From Auricularia sp. M13 (Eukaryota > Basidiomycota > Agaricomycetes > Auriculariales > Auriculariaceae): a stretch of 64,000 nucleotides of DNA. The notes below the pieces were generated by a model. The model had not been told where the DNA came from. It saw only the letters and a list, made by a program, of their open reading frames with translations, and made no database searches. Within the stretch, counting starts at the first letter, position 1; each line of letters starts with the position of its first letter. Of this stretch, positions 21,609 through 32,082 are shown piece by piece. The position numbers were made by a program, and so were the translations under genes. The stretch covers positions 4,712,001-4,776,000 of the forward strand of contig CM073194.1 in assembly GCA_037042915.1 (NCBI GenBank), given 5' to 3'.

Positions 21609-22610
21609 ATGTCTCCGCGCGCGGCGCGCACAATCATCATCACTGGCTCTTCAAGGTCAGAGAATAACGACCTCTCCATCGTCCTGCGCTGACTGACATT
21701 TCCTCCGGGAATTAACCTTTCTGCCGTGCAGTATCTGCTCGAAGAAGGGGTGCGGGTTGTCGGATTCCAGCCATCTTCGACTGAGGAACTCGCACCTTGT
21801 GGCTAAATACCAAAATGCGCTGCGCCTCGCTCAGGGACTCCATCACTCGCGACACTCTTCGTCCATATTCCATCTCACTCTGTGAACCAGGGGCAACGAG
21901 GAAGTCATCGCCCACATCGTCCGAGAGGCGCAGGCCTTGGGCCCTATCGACGGTGTGGTCTTCAACGCGGGCAAGATGTCATGAGTCGAAGCCAGCACCC
22001 GCCGCCGAACTCCCGCTCGAGGCGTGGGAGGAGATCTTCGAAATCAACTTCTACGCCGTCATCAAGCTATTCTGCTCCGCGCCGTGCTGCTCGTCATGAG
22101 CAAGAACTCGAAGCTCATTTTCGTGAGCTCTGCGCTCCCCTCTGTGGTCCGCGTTCCTGCAGCCGGGCCGTACAGCGCGTCCAAATCTGCGCTCGAGAGT
22201 CTCGACCGGTGACATGCCTCCTCCGTGTTCGCAGTATATCTCATGGACGTACCATAGCACGCTCTCCGCGGAGCATTCGTACAAAGTCTGCATCTCGTTC
22301 CTTCCCGAGGCCGTGAAGACGCTGGTATGTCGATTCCACGTTGGCGCGATCATCTTCTGAAGTGAACTTCTAGATGGCGGACGACTTCAACGAAGCTGTC
22401 AGGAAGTATCTGCCTGACCCAAACGTCGACAGCATTCATAAGGATGTCACGTACCGGAAGCCAGAGGTCCCTGGGCGCCACAATGCCATCCTCGTTCTGC
22501 GCGCCCCTTATCCGAGCTTGTTCGAATGTGAGATAACTTGGGACGCAGGCAAGCTCGCCCTCACACAGACTGAAGACCAAGGACTTGCCGTCGAATTAAA
22601 TGAAAGGTCC
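21609..22610 (+). pseudogene. Decayed short-chain dehydrogenase/reductase (SDR) paralog
   Basis: A broken relative of the SDR genes at 41163 and 56040. Recognisable blocks in order: TIIITGSSR (Rossmann start), LSAVQYLLEEGVRVVG, AQALGPIDGVVFNAG, PLEAWEEIFEINFYAVIKLF, KLIFVSSALPSVVRVPAAGP with the catalytic YSASK, and the C-terminal block EVPGRHNAILVLRAP. Damage: the first intron has a donor but no AG where the paralogs have their acceptor, and the GIG of the nucleotide-binding motif reads GIN. A stop after NAGKMS and at least two frame changes (near 21985 and 22070) separate blocks that are continuous in the paralogs. The remaining Tyr-x-x-x-Lys pair shows that the ancestor was a normal SDR. 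Not expected to make an active enzyme. Confidence 0.8.
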
Positions 22611-22694
22611 ACACAGATAAGCACAACAGAGTCTTTCGCTGGCCATGACTATGGGAAAAGTGTCCGTAGAGTGTCACAACTATCACAACAAACC

Positions 22695-24100
22695 TTAGAT
22701 CATAAGGAACATGAGGGCGATAACGAGTGAAATGCCTCCCCCCACGCGAACAGTGGATGCGGCGTTGTCGGGGTCAGTTGGCTGTGGGCTGTCGGTCGTC
22801 GGTGTCGACGAGCCAGGAGGATTAGTGAGAGGTGTAGTAGAACCTGGGCCAGATTGGGAGGGCGTTGACTGCGTTGAGGACGACTGGCCGGTAGATGATT
22901 GACCAGTCGACGAGGACCCATCTGTAGGAGTAGGAGTGGGTGTGGTATCAGTCGTGGTTGGCGGAGGCGTCGATTCCGGAGGTGGAGGCGTGAAGACTCC
23001 CCCACCGACATCCTTGACGGAGGGGCTAGGGAGCGGTGTGCACTTGCTCGTTGCACCAGGTTGATGTGCGGCGGGTGTCGGCTGCTGTCCCTGATGCCAT
23101 GTTGAAGTCGTCATCTTGCCGTCGGCACCGCGAGACGAATAAATGCCCATAGGTTCAGTGGAGTCTCCGGCGCAGTTGTCGAAGGCGCCAGCAGCATAAT
23201 TGCCAGGCATGTTCCAATAGCAGCCCATTTGATCCCAGATGTGACCGCAGAACTGCTTCGCGCGCGGACCATCCTTGCAGGCGCGCAGGCAGAAAAGGTT
23301 CGCGCCGACGAAATTCTAACACTCATCATTAGAGACCAGAACGGGCGGTCGCGTGCACGCTCACGGTCCACTCGTGATATTGCTGCTCTTTCCCAAAGGA
23401 CGAGCCGAAAACAAGGGCTCTGCACGGCAGCTCATGAGCATGATATAGACCCTGGCGACCGTGTATCGCGACCTACCCAATGGGGTTGCCTTTGCCGTCC
23501 TCACCGTGAGGATCCATCTCTCCTCCGCCATCGCCCGCACGGATGTTGAGCGAGGTAAGGTCACCAACACCAGTAACCTGAACGTAGTCCGGTGTCTGGA
23601 CGAAATGGACACCGCGAATCGTGCCGTTGGGGATCAAACGCGTGCCGCGGCCGCTCTAAAGATGGCTTAGCGGCTGCACAGGTACGAGATCGACATGATC
23701 ACGGACCCTGAGGCAGTAAGATACGGTAAAGCGCTCAGCTGCGCCGATAGTGTTGATCTATAGAAGTTGAGGAGGAGGACAACGTCACAACTGGCAGACT
23801 CACCGTCGGTGGTGCGTAGATGCAGAAGTCGTCAGCCGAATTGACTATATACGTCTTAGCTGTGACCACGAGCGCAACTAGGAGCAGGACCACGTACTGA
23901 AGAGATTCTGGCATGTCGAGTTCTGCGAGCTGCCCGTGCCGCACTGGTACGATTGCATTAGAAGAGCCGAGGATTGGCGACAACCTCACCTTGTTGGTGC
24001 CGAACTGGCCTGCCTCTGACTTGTCTGGAGCGGTGCCAGGAAGATAGGATTGGGCAACGACAAGGCTTGCGGCCGTAGCAACGAATACAAGGTTCCGCAT
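22695..24100 (-). CDS. Secreted, GPI-anchored macrofage-activating-glycoprotein-like protein
   Basis: ATG 24100 begins a signal peptide (MRNLVFVATAASLVVAQ). Later exons carry the landmarks of the basidiomycete macrofage activating glycoprotein (MAG) family: NSADDFCIYAPPT, LIPNGTIRGVHFVQTPDYVQ then VTGVGDLTSLNI, GGEMDPHGEDGKGNPIG, LVFGSSFGKEQQYHEWT, FCLRACKDGPRAKQFCGHIW and MGCYWNMPGNYAAGAFDNC. A long Thr/Ser/Pro-rich stretch follows, then a C-terminal hydrophobic tail (VGGGISLVIALMFLMI), as in GPI-anchored wall proteins. Conserved cysteines suggest several disulfides. Introns of about 50-60 nt are inferred (one ends just before LVFGSSFG). Molecular function is unknown for the family; the cell surface is the likely location. 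Its 3' end adjoins the SDR pseudogene. Confidence 0.87.
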
Positions 24101-24528
24101 ATGTGGTGATGTAGACCGGGTAAGAGCGCCTTGCTTGCTCTGAGATTGCGTTTTAAGGAGTGGACGAGCAAGAGACGCGGGCGGGCGGGACTCGAGTCTG
24201 AACGTTCGAGACTAACCGGCGGGCGGACTTTGTACGCGATGCGGCCGCAGCAATTTGCGCAGCACCACGATCACGGGCAGATCACGGGTCTCGAGCTCAC
24301 GTGGCTTGTCGATCTTACATACGAGATAATCATAGTGACCCTGACAATAAGTACAGTATGATGTTCCTCATCTTGACGGAATGACAGCATCAATCTGCGT
24401 TCATGAGACACGAATTTATAACACCTCAACTATAGGTAACTATCTGACAAAAATTCTGGTTCAATAAGCTACTATTTATCATGTTCCGGAACACGAGCGC
24501 CACGGTTGGGGAAAGGCCTCGTCCAAAA
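24101..24528. other. Intergenic, no gene
   Basis: Contains the promoter of the MAG-like gene (minus strand) and the 3' flank of the next F-box gene. A TACAGTA heptamer is at 24352-24358, and the stretch 24360-24480 is A/T-rich. Nothing else seen. Confidence 0.4.
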
Positions 24529-26929
24529 TCAGGTGGAGTGAGCAAAAAGATTCATCTGCTTCAATTCCTCTGTCCCGAAGATGTTTTCAAGGTTGACGGG
24601 ACAAGCACGCGCCTGTTCGACCTGTCTGCCACGCGCCAGAGCCGCGACGTCTTTGAGAAGGTGAACGCCCGTGATGCGAACCTCCGACGAAGCCCCCAAC
24701 AGTCTTCCAATCTTTGACGGGGGAGGGAAATTTACGATGGCGTAATCCAATCCTTTGCGGGCAGATTCCCAAGGAATTTGGCTGTAATACACTTTCAGCA
24801 AACTGCCACGGGTAGAGTGCAACCTCTACTTACTGGCAATCCATGCAGTGGCGATAAATTCCTTTCCAGGTGTCGAAGGAAACCTCGGTACAGTCGTCAC
24901 GCCAACATATCAGGCATAGGTACCAGACCAAATAGCAGGGAGTGGAGACTGGCAGCTTGGCCTGCAAGAGTGGCGAGATGCGGACACAATTCAGGTCCTC
25001 ATGCTGAACGCGATTGCTGCCACGAGCATGCTTGATGATATGGAGGACCTACGATACATGGTGAACTGTATCAGTTATGGGCGCCACAGTTGAGACAAAG
25101 AAACACGCACCGCAGACCACCAATTAAATATGGTTGTTTCTGGTGATATCGACGCGCCACGCGTGGTGCATGTCCCGCACGCGAATCTTGCATTCGAATA
25201 GTGCATAGCCGTCCAGGGCGTGACTCGAGGATCCAGCCTGCAGGAGATGACCAGCTTCGCGAGGTTCGCGGCAGTGTACGCGTCGAAGACGAAAGGATGT
25301 TGGCGCCACTCGGGGTAAAGAATGAAAGGATAATGCACCACGGGCATATCATTGTCGACACGGACATCGTCCCTGATGAACACGTTGACAGCGAGCCCCA
25401 AGAACCGTTTCATGCTGTCAAGAGTCCAGATCGTCCCGCTGGGAAATTCTCGCGTAACAGAGACGATGGCATTGCAGGCGGGCATAACTCTGCCCCGATA
25501 GAACCAGTTGACAATCGAATCGGATCCGCGGAGGTCGGCCAAGGCTTTCTGCGCGATAGGATCACTGACGGCAATGTCGAGTTGCAAAGGCTGGCGAAGG
25601 AGATCGAACAATTCAGGCAAGTAGTATAGGTCATCAGCACGGGACGCCGACGGCGCGGTCGTAATGTCCAACTTGAAAGTACTCGCTCGGTGGATGATCA
25701 TGTCCAATAGCGCCAGTCGCCGCTTTTCATCGCGATCGTCTCGCAATGTGCAGAGCGTGGTGCAGAGCTGGTTGAGAAGCTTAGCATCTGAGAGCGACGA
25801 GAGTTAGACGCGACGACAAAGACTCCGAGGCTATAACAACATACCCTTTGGACCGAAGGGACGGTAGTGCCAGAATATCCGATGAGAGTCGATCTCGCGT
25901 TCAAACAAACGGGCCTCGGTCCCAAGACCCATTTGCGTCACTGTTTCAATAACCCTGGAAGCAACATTAGCAAACACAGCAGATGAGACGGTGTACAACA
26001 CTCACTGTCTCCTCCTTTCATCCTTTATGAGAGCCTTGGCTTTTTCGTTTTCGTGACGGATCTGGTTGCATGCGTTTACCCATGCTTGCATTTGGCCAGC
26101 AAACTAGAAAAATAATTAGCAACGAGAATGGAAGCGGCAAGTCTGTGATGGGGCCACTAACATTGTACATCGCCTGCGTGCGTTGTCTGCACGACGCGAT
26201 GAATTGAGACCTCGCGACTCCTTGCAGCTCTTGCAACCTATCGACGACATAATCGTAATAGGCACGGTGCGTTTTCCTCTTATCTGAATGAAGTGCAGGA
26301 ATGAGCAGGCACCAATATGTTTCACTCTACGAAAACACCTACAGTCGGTCGAGTGTCTGGATATCCACGGGACCAGGTCGCCATCACCCTCCATCCTTGA
26401 CATGCAAAGGCTGATAAAGGTATCATCAGGATGTATAATCTCAAGAGGAACCGATGAGCCTTGGACTCACTTTGCATCCATCCTCGCGCAGGGCGTGCAG
26501 ATCGTAAGCCGCAGCTCCCAGAATCTGTGTAGGAATGCAGGCTTCGGATTCCTACACACCTGTAGCAAATCCTCATAAGCAATAGAGAGCAACAATCAAG
26601 AGGCAGAACGCACGCTGCATTTCTTGTCGAAGACCCACACCGCGTACTCGTACGCCGACATGTCGTCCGGCAGTGGCGGCAGGGGCGGCACTACATTACG
26701 CAGCGATGCCTTCCAGATGCTATCATTCGACAGCACCCGGTTCTCGACCCATTGCGTCTCAATTTGTGCCCAAGTCAAGAGGTCCCGGGGATGGAGGAAC
26801 TCCAGCATCTATAATGAGATTTCAAGGGCGACTGTCAAAGGACGTTCAACTGAAAAAAGATGTAGTAAAACGCACGTAGAGAACGATATCTTCGACAATA
26901 TGGCGTGGAACTTTGAGTCTTCGGGCCAT
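24529..26929 (-). CDS. F-box domain protein (multi-exon Agaricomycete family)
   Basis: Probable SCF ubiquitin-ligase substrate receptor. ATG 26929 starts MARRLKVPRHIVEDIVLY; after an intron follows MLEFLHPRDLLTWAQIETQW. Together they form the F-box. The next exons include PPLPPLPDDMSAYEYAVWVF and the zinc-like RFWELRLTICTPCARMD. A helical segment (RVIETVTQMGLGTEARLFER) follows, then a large exon (25075-25746) with LPELFDLLRQPLQLDIAVSD, PVVHYPFILYPEW and NARFACGTCTTRG. After FNWWSA come a W/C-rich block (VWYLCLICWRDDC), a phase-2 intron that splits a His codon, and a last exon ending LKQMNLFAHST at 24529. The three paralogs in this window share this exon plan. Substrate unknown. About eight exons; the middle joins around 25900-26550 are approximate. 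Confidence 0.8.
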
Positions 26930-27536
26930 GTTTGCGACTGATATTCAGAGAGTTATTAGAAGAATTGACGAGGACGTCGAGCAGCTCGAGAGTTCGCGTG
27001 TGCTGAGGCAGATGCATGGTTCAGGAGAGCAGCTTTTATAGGCTAGTCTAGGACCACGCTTGAGGCTGCACCACGCTTCCCACCACGTTCGGGAACATCG
27101 AAAATGCGCCGTTGAAATTGATGGACCACTCGCGTAGACTCGACATTCCGCGCAGTCGTGTTGTTACGGGCATGGCCGCGCAATCATTCCAATAGATAGC
27201 CTCTTAGGTATTACGAAGCACGCGTGGGTTCGGATGCTCTGCATAACGTGGTGGAAATCTCGTGTAACGTGGTGGGAAGAAAGCCGAACAAGTCGGAGTT
27301 TGCGCGTGGTGCGCCAATCGCGAGCCACGCAGCTCCCTTCTCATTTAGAATGATATGCATTGTCTCGTGTGTTGGCATAAACAGAAGACTCTATCAATCT
27401 AATCTATGTAAGCACGAAGAACGAACGAAAGCTCTAAAGTCTACAAAGCACACGACCTTCATCCTCATCCCCATCCACCTCCTCCTCAACTCGGAGTCTC
27501 CTTTCCTCCTCCTCCACACCCCCAGCCAGGGGCACG
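26930..27536. other. Intergenic, no gene
   Basis: Promoter side of the F-box gene and 3' flank of the malic enzyme gene. A pyrimidine-rich tract lies at about 27460-27530. No coding signal. Confidence 0.4.
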
Positions 27537-29752
27537 TCAAACCCACGGCTTCCACATCCTCTCGCTCACCCACGCCTCGAGTTCCTCCTGGCGCATGCTG
27601 CGCAGTGCCGTGTTACGGTCCACGCCCCGCTTCTGCGCCTCGCGCACGACAGCAGCAGCAATGCCAACGCTGATCTCGCGGATACGCTCCAGGCGCGGGT
27701 AGATGAGCCCCGCTGCGCGCTCGTCGTCCGTGAGCGAGTTGGCGAGCGCGAGCGACGCTGCCTCCACCATGCTGTCCGACACGCTGCTCGCGCGCGACAG
27801 GATCGCGCCCAGCCCCAGCCCGGGGAAGACATACTGCAATGGGCGTCAGCATAACCTCAACTTAGAATAGAGCACAGCAGAAAGTTCAGAGCAGTAACCA
27901 GGGACGCAGCCTGACCGCTGACAGGGATACAAGCCGCGCCAGCGGCCAGGCAAGAGTGCATACGAGTTGCAACCTCAAAATAGAACAAAACACTCACCAT
28001 GTTGTTGCCCTGCCCTGCCACGTATTGGCGGCCCTCATAGACAAGCGGCGGGAACGGGCTGCCGCTCGCAAAGATGACACGACCCTCGCTCCACGCCACG
28101 GCGTCCGCGAACTCGCACTCGGACAGCGCGACGGGGTTCGACAGCGGGAACACGATCGGCCGCTCGTTCAGCGACGCCATCGCCTCGATGACCTCGCGCG
28201 TGAAAGCATTCTGCATGTCCATCATCAGCTTCTCGAGAAGAGAATTCAGGGGAGGGAGCACACCTTGATCGTGCTCAGACCAAGAAGGGCGGTGGGCTTG
28301 ACGTAGCCGATAATGTCCACAAGGTCCTTCAACGGCGGGCAGTCCGTGCGTGCAAAGACTGCAGAATCCGAATCGTCAGCAGCTTTGCTCAACAAATAGA
28401 AAGCAAAGCAGAAGTATACGTACACTTCTTATGCTCAGCCAAGCCCTTACGGTCAGCCGTGATCAAGCCTTGCGAGTCGATGTAGTAAATGCGGCTGCGC
28501 GCCTCCTCGGGCGAGAGGCCAGCGACGAGCGTGAAGAACGACATGAGCTGCATGCCGACGCCGACGCCCGCCGAGCCCGCGCCGAGGAACAGGATGCGGT
28601 GGTCGCTCAGTGGCCGCCCGCTCGCGTCGCTGCTCAGCTGCGCCGCGTTGAGGAACCCGCTCAATACGACGGCGCCCGTGCCCTGGATGTCGTCGTTGAA
28701 AAGCGGGTAGCGCTCGCGGTAGCGTGCGAGGTAGGCGAACGCGTGGTCCGTCGAGAAGTCCTGCGCAAGATTGAGTATTGGTACGAGACTATGAATCACG
28801 CGACACCGACCTCGAACTGGATCAGCAGCTTTGGGAACACCACGCTCATCTCGTGCATGAATTCCTGCAGTAGTCGTCAGCACTGTTCTTGCTAAAAGAA
28901 GTGTATTGCTTACATCCATGAACTCGTCCATCTCGGCGTCACTGACGCGCTTGCGCCGCATGCCGAGGTACAGCGGGTCGTTGAGAAACTTTTCGTTGTT
29001 GGTGCCGAGGTCGAGGCAGATGGGCAGCGTGCTCTCCGGCCGAATACCCGCGCCCGCGACGTAAAGCGACAGCTTGCCGATCGAGATGGGCATGCCGTTG
29101 ACGCCGAGATCGCCCAGGCCCAGGATGCGCGAGCCGTCGGTGACGACGGCGATGCGGGCCTCCTCGCGGCGCGGCCAGTTGCGCAGGACCTGGCCGATCC
29201 TGCCCTTGTCCTTCCAAGTAACAAACTGGAAAAATGCCGATGCTCAGCTCAACTGCAAACGGTGGAACGATGCGCCGACATACCAGGCCCTCCGGTCGCC
29301 GGAAGTTGGCGCTGTACTGCAGGCAGGCGTCGCCGACGGTGGGCGTGTAGATGAGCGGCGTGACCTCGGCCATGTTCTCGAGCGTCATCTTGTAGAACAT
29401 GTGCTCGTCGGCATGCTTGAGCTGCTGCAGGTAGATGTGGCGCTCGATGGCCTTGTCCTTGGACCGCAGCTGGTGCAGGCAGCGCTGGTAGTGCACGTCC
29501 GGGTTCTCGCGCAGCGTCGGAGGCTCCAGGCCTTTCGCCGGGCGTGCAGGGGCTGGAATAGGAGCAGGGGGCGCCCATGTGGTGGTCGTACGAGCAGGAA
29601 TGGGAGCAGGCGCAGCGGGCACGTAGAACGGAAGGCAAGGACCATGTCAGCCACACGCCAGTCGCAAATGCTGTGAAATGATACGCACGTTCGGGCGCGA
29701 CCTTGAGCTTCTGGACACCGTCGACGATGTAGGGCGTGAGTACGCGCACCAT
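27537..29752 (-). CDS. Malic enzyme, NAD(P)-dependent
   Basis: Oxidative decarboxylation of malate to pyruvate and CO2 with NAD(P)H. Landmarks in order from ATG 29752: IERHIYLQQLKHADEHMFYK, then TPLIYTPTVGDACLQYSANF with the catalytic Tyr region. Next come FVTWKDKGRIGQVLRNWP, IAVVTDGSRILGLGDLGVNG, YPLFNDDIQGTGAVVLSGFL, the dinucleotide-binding ILFLGAGSAGVGVG, PIVFPLSNPVALSECEF, WSEGRVIFASGSPF and QGNNMYVFPGLGLGAILS. The gene has about eight exons with short introns. The N-terminus is short (MVRVLTPYIVDGVQKLKVAP, then an intron and KGLEPPTLREN). The long first domain and mitochondrial presequence of many malic enzymes are absent, so a cytosolic enzyme supplying reducing power is likely. Cofactor preference cannot be read safely. 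Confidence 0.92.
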
Positions 29753-30278
29753 TTTTTACAGCAACAAGAAAAGGAGGAAGCGGGGTGGGGGCTGGGGGTG
29801 GAGAGAGTTTAGGCGTTGCATCTCGGGGCGCAGGCGTGTTTATATACCGCGCCTCCTAACTGTTACACCGCGATAGATCGTCCCATTCCACTGCCCCGAC
29901 TTTGCCCGAGAGCGAGTAAAAGGGTCGGCCGACGGTCAGGTGTCGCAGGGCGCCCAGGTCAGCTGGCCCGCTAGCCGACGTCTGCGGCGTGCATGGTGAA
30001 GGGAGCAGCAGCAGCCAGGTCCCGCGCGAGCATGGTGACAGGAAAAGCGTTGCACCGGAAACGGAACCGCGCGCATCATCGCGATGACAATCGACCAGGG
30101 GTCGCAACTCGCAGCAGCGCCTCTGTCGTGACAACGGTTCAATTGCGGAGCACGTGCGAAGTATTCTTGCACGCCTGCAAATGCAAATGCAAATCGGCGA
30201 GCACAATAAGTGGCCAGCTAGTCAGGGGCAGGCCTTCGGAAGCAGATACTCAACCATCGGTGCGGCCGCGGGCACAAA

Positions 30279-31395
30279 TTGGCGCGTCGCGTCGCGTCGC
30301 GACGGAGGCATCGAGGCATCGAGGGTTATGAAACGCAAGACGAGAATAATCATGTGCGTGATTGGTTCCATACCCTTGGATCTATGGCGCAGAGCCTGGA
30401 CCGAGAGGATTATGATATGGAAAACGTGCCCGATGCCAAGTACGACTCCTCGCCGGCACCAGTGACAATCATTGAGCAGATGGATCGAGCGTAAGGGGAT
30501 AGGAGACGAGAACCCCTTCTCATCGAGGAGAAGGAGTCCTCCCTCATCTATTGCGAGGTACCAGCCATCAGGGACTGCATACATGCAGCGGGACGCCGTA
30601 GATGTATGCAAGAAGCCTGTCGTAAAGCCATCATTATTCCATCCATGCCGCTGAAAGAACGCCGATGTCAAGAGCCGATACTCAAGCAGAGGCCATTGGA
30701 CGATGTGGAGGAGAGCAGAAAACGCATTGCAACCATGTCATAGCGCCTCCCAGGACTATTCGAGCAGTTGACCGAAGGAAGACAGAATACTCGATGTGCT
30801 CCGACGGTGCTATTGGATGGAGAAACGCAGACCATGGCTAGCCTTGAGACCTCTGACAAGGATCCGCGTGCGATGACAAGGAAGCCAATTCAGAGATTGA
30901 GTAACGTGCATCCAGCGGCTGAGGTTGTGAAAATCGATCGCAGGCAGCACAGGGAAAGTCCACGGTAAGGCCAGCATATGCATTCAGTGGAATGTCGTAG
31001 ATACCATGACGTCCGGGGGTGCAATTGCCAGTCAGACGTCTTGGTTGCATAGGATTATCAACCTGCGTGACGCGCAAGAACAGCAGCGAAATCTAAAGTC
31101 AAAAGCCAAGAGGTTGCAGGCATCAGAGCGTGTCCCATGTGAGCAGTTGTAATAGTATGCTACGACGGGTACTACTGTACCGCGCATGAACATTGGACGG
31201 GTGCACTGTGGTGCTGATGACTTGCGTACGCCAGCCGCACGCAATAGCCGTACCAATCCAATGCCAAAGCACCAAGACTATAACTTGCGTCCACGACCAC
31301 CAGAGCGCTCCGGATGCTGCACTCGTACGCTGGGATTCAGCCCAACTGCATTCGACACTGACAAGGGTAAGACTAGTATCCTGGTAAGCAAGTAG
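30279..31395 (+). other. Coding-like region of unknown identity
   Basis: One plus-strand frame from 30279 to 30968 is interrupted by only two stops in 690 bp. It encodes protein-like text such as VRDWFHTLGSMAQSLDREDY, EKESSLIYCEVPAIRD, KQRPLDDVEESRKRIATMS and TVLLDGETQTMASLETSDKD. The first stop overlaps a perfect GTAAGG donor, so it may lie in an intron. Further blocks in other frames follow to about 31395 (INLRDAQEQQRNLKSKAKRL, then HQDYNLRPRPPERSGC). This could be an intron-rich hypothetical gene or a decayed one. A possibly related fragment is at 58270-58480. The rest of 29753-32082 shows only a small palindrome (TTAGTCTC, 3 nt, GAGACTAA near 31583). Confidence 0.3.
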
Positions 31396-32082
31396 TGTAA
31401 GCAGCTCCAGACTACAAGCTGCGCGTGACTTCTTGTCAGTCAGCAGGAGAAGGGAGGAGGACAAGATGCATACGTCACATTTGTGACTCCGCAAGCGCGT
31501 TAACTTCCGGCCGGAATCATCGCGCGTGGTCCATCACGTGACCTTATTTATACTATCCTCAAAAAAATTGCACGTAATATATTAGTCTCATAGAGACTAA
31601 ATCAAAGCCGAACCACTGGCCGAGGGATACGTACCAGTGAGAGAGCATTCCGCAATCCCTTCACAGCTAAAGATCAGCTTCCGAGCGGAGCCCGAACCAT
31701 CTCGTCCTCCCCACCATTCCTCACCACTTCAAGAAGTGGGATGACAGGAAGCAGGGCCACAGGAACTGCTGCTTTGTGCTATGGGACCTGCTTTTTTGTA
31801 GCTCTGACGGGCCCCTCTCATTTTTCGCGGCTCAGCGTGCAGATAAAACGAATCATTTACAATGGTTCGGTCCAAACCACTCATAACGGCATGCTGAAGA
31901 TGTCGATCCCAAAGCTTCCTTCTACAGAAAACGACTTGCTGCGCCCCGTGGCCGTGCTAAACTTTGTGCCTCGACAACTGTTCCCGCGACTTCTCATGCC
32001 GGGTCAACATACCCCACACCGGAAGTACGCGCCAGCGTCAGGTTAGGACCCAGGCGTCCCGGGTTACTCTCGTACGATTTCC

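Noticed and set aside
30222-30671. 149-residue minus-strand frame
   Set aside because: It is antisense to the more protein-like plus-strand region and shows no family pattern.
31741-32046. 101-residue plus-strand frame upstream of the TRI12-like gene
   Set aside because: No motif, poor continuity with the transporter and an intervening stop; treated as 5' flank.
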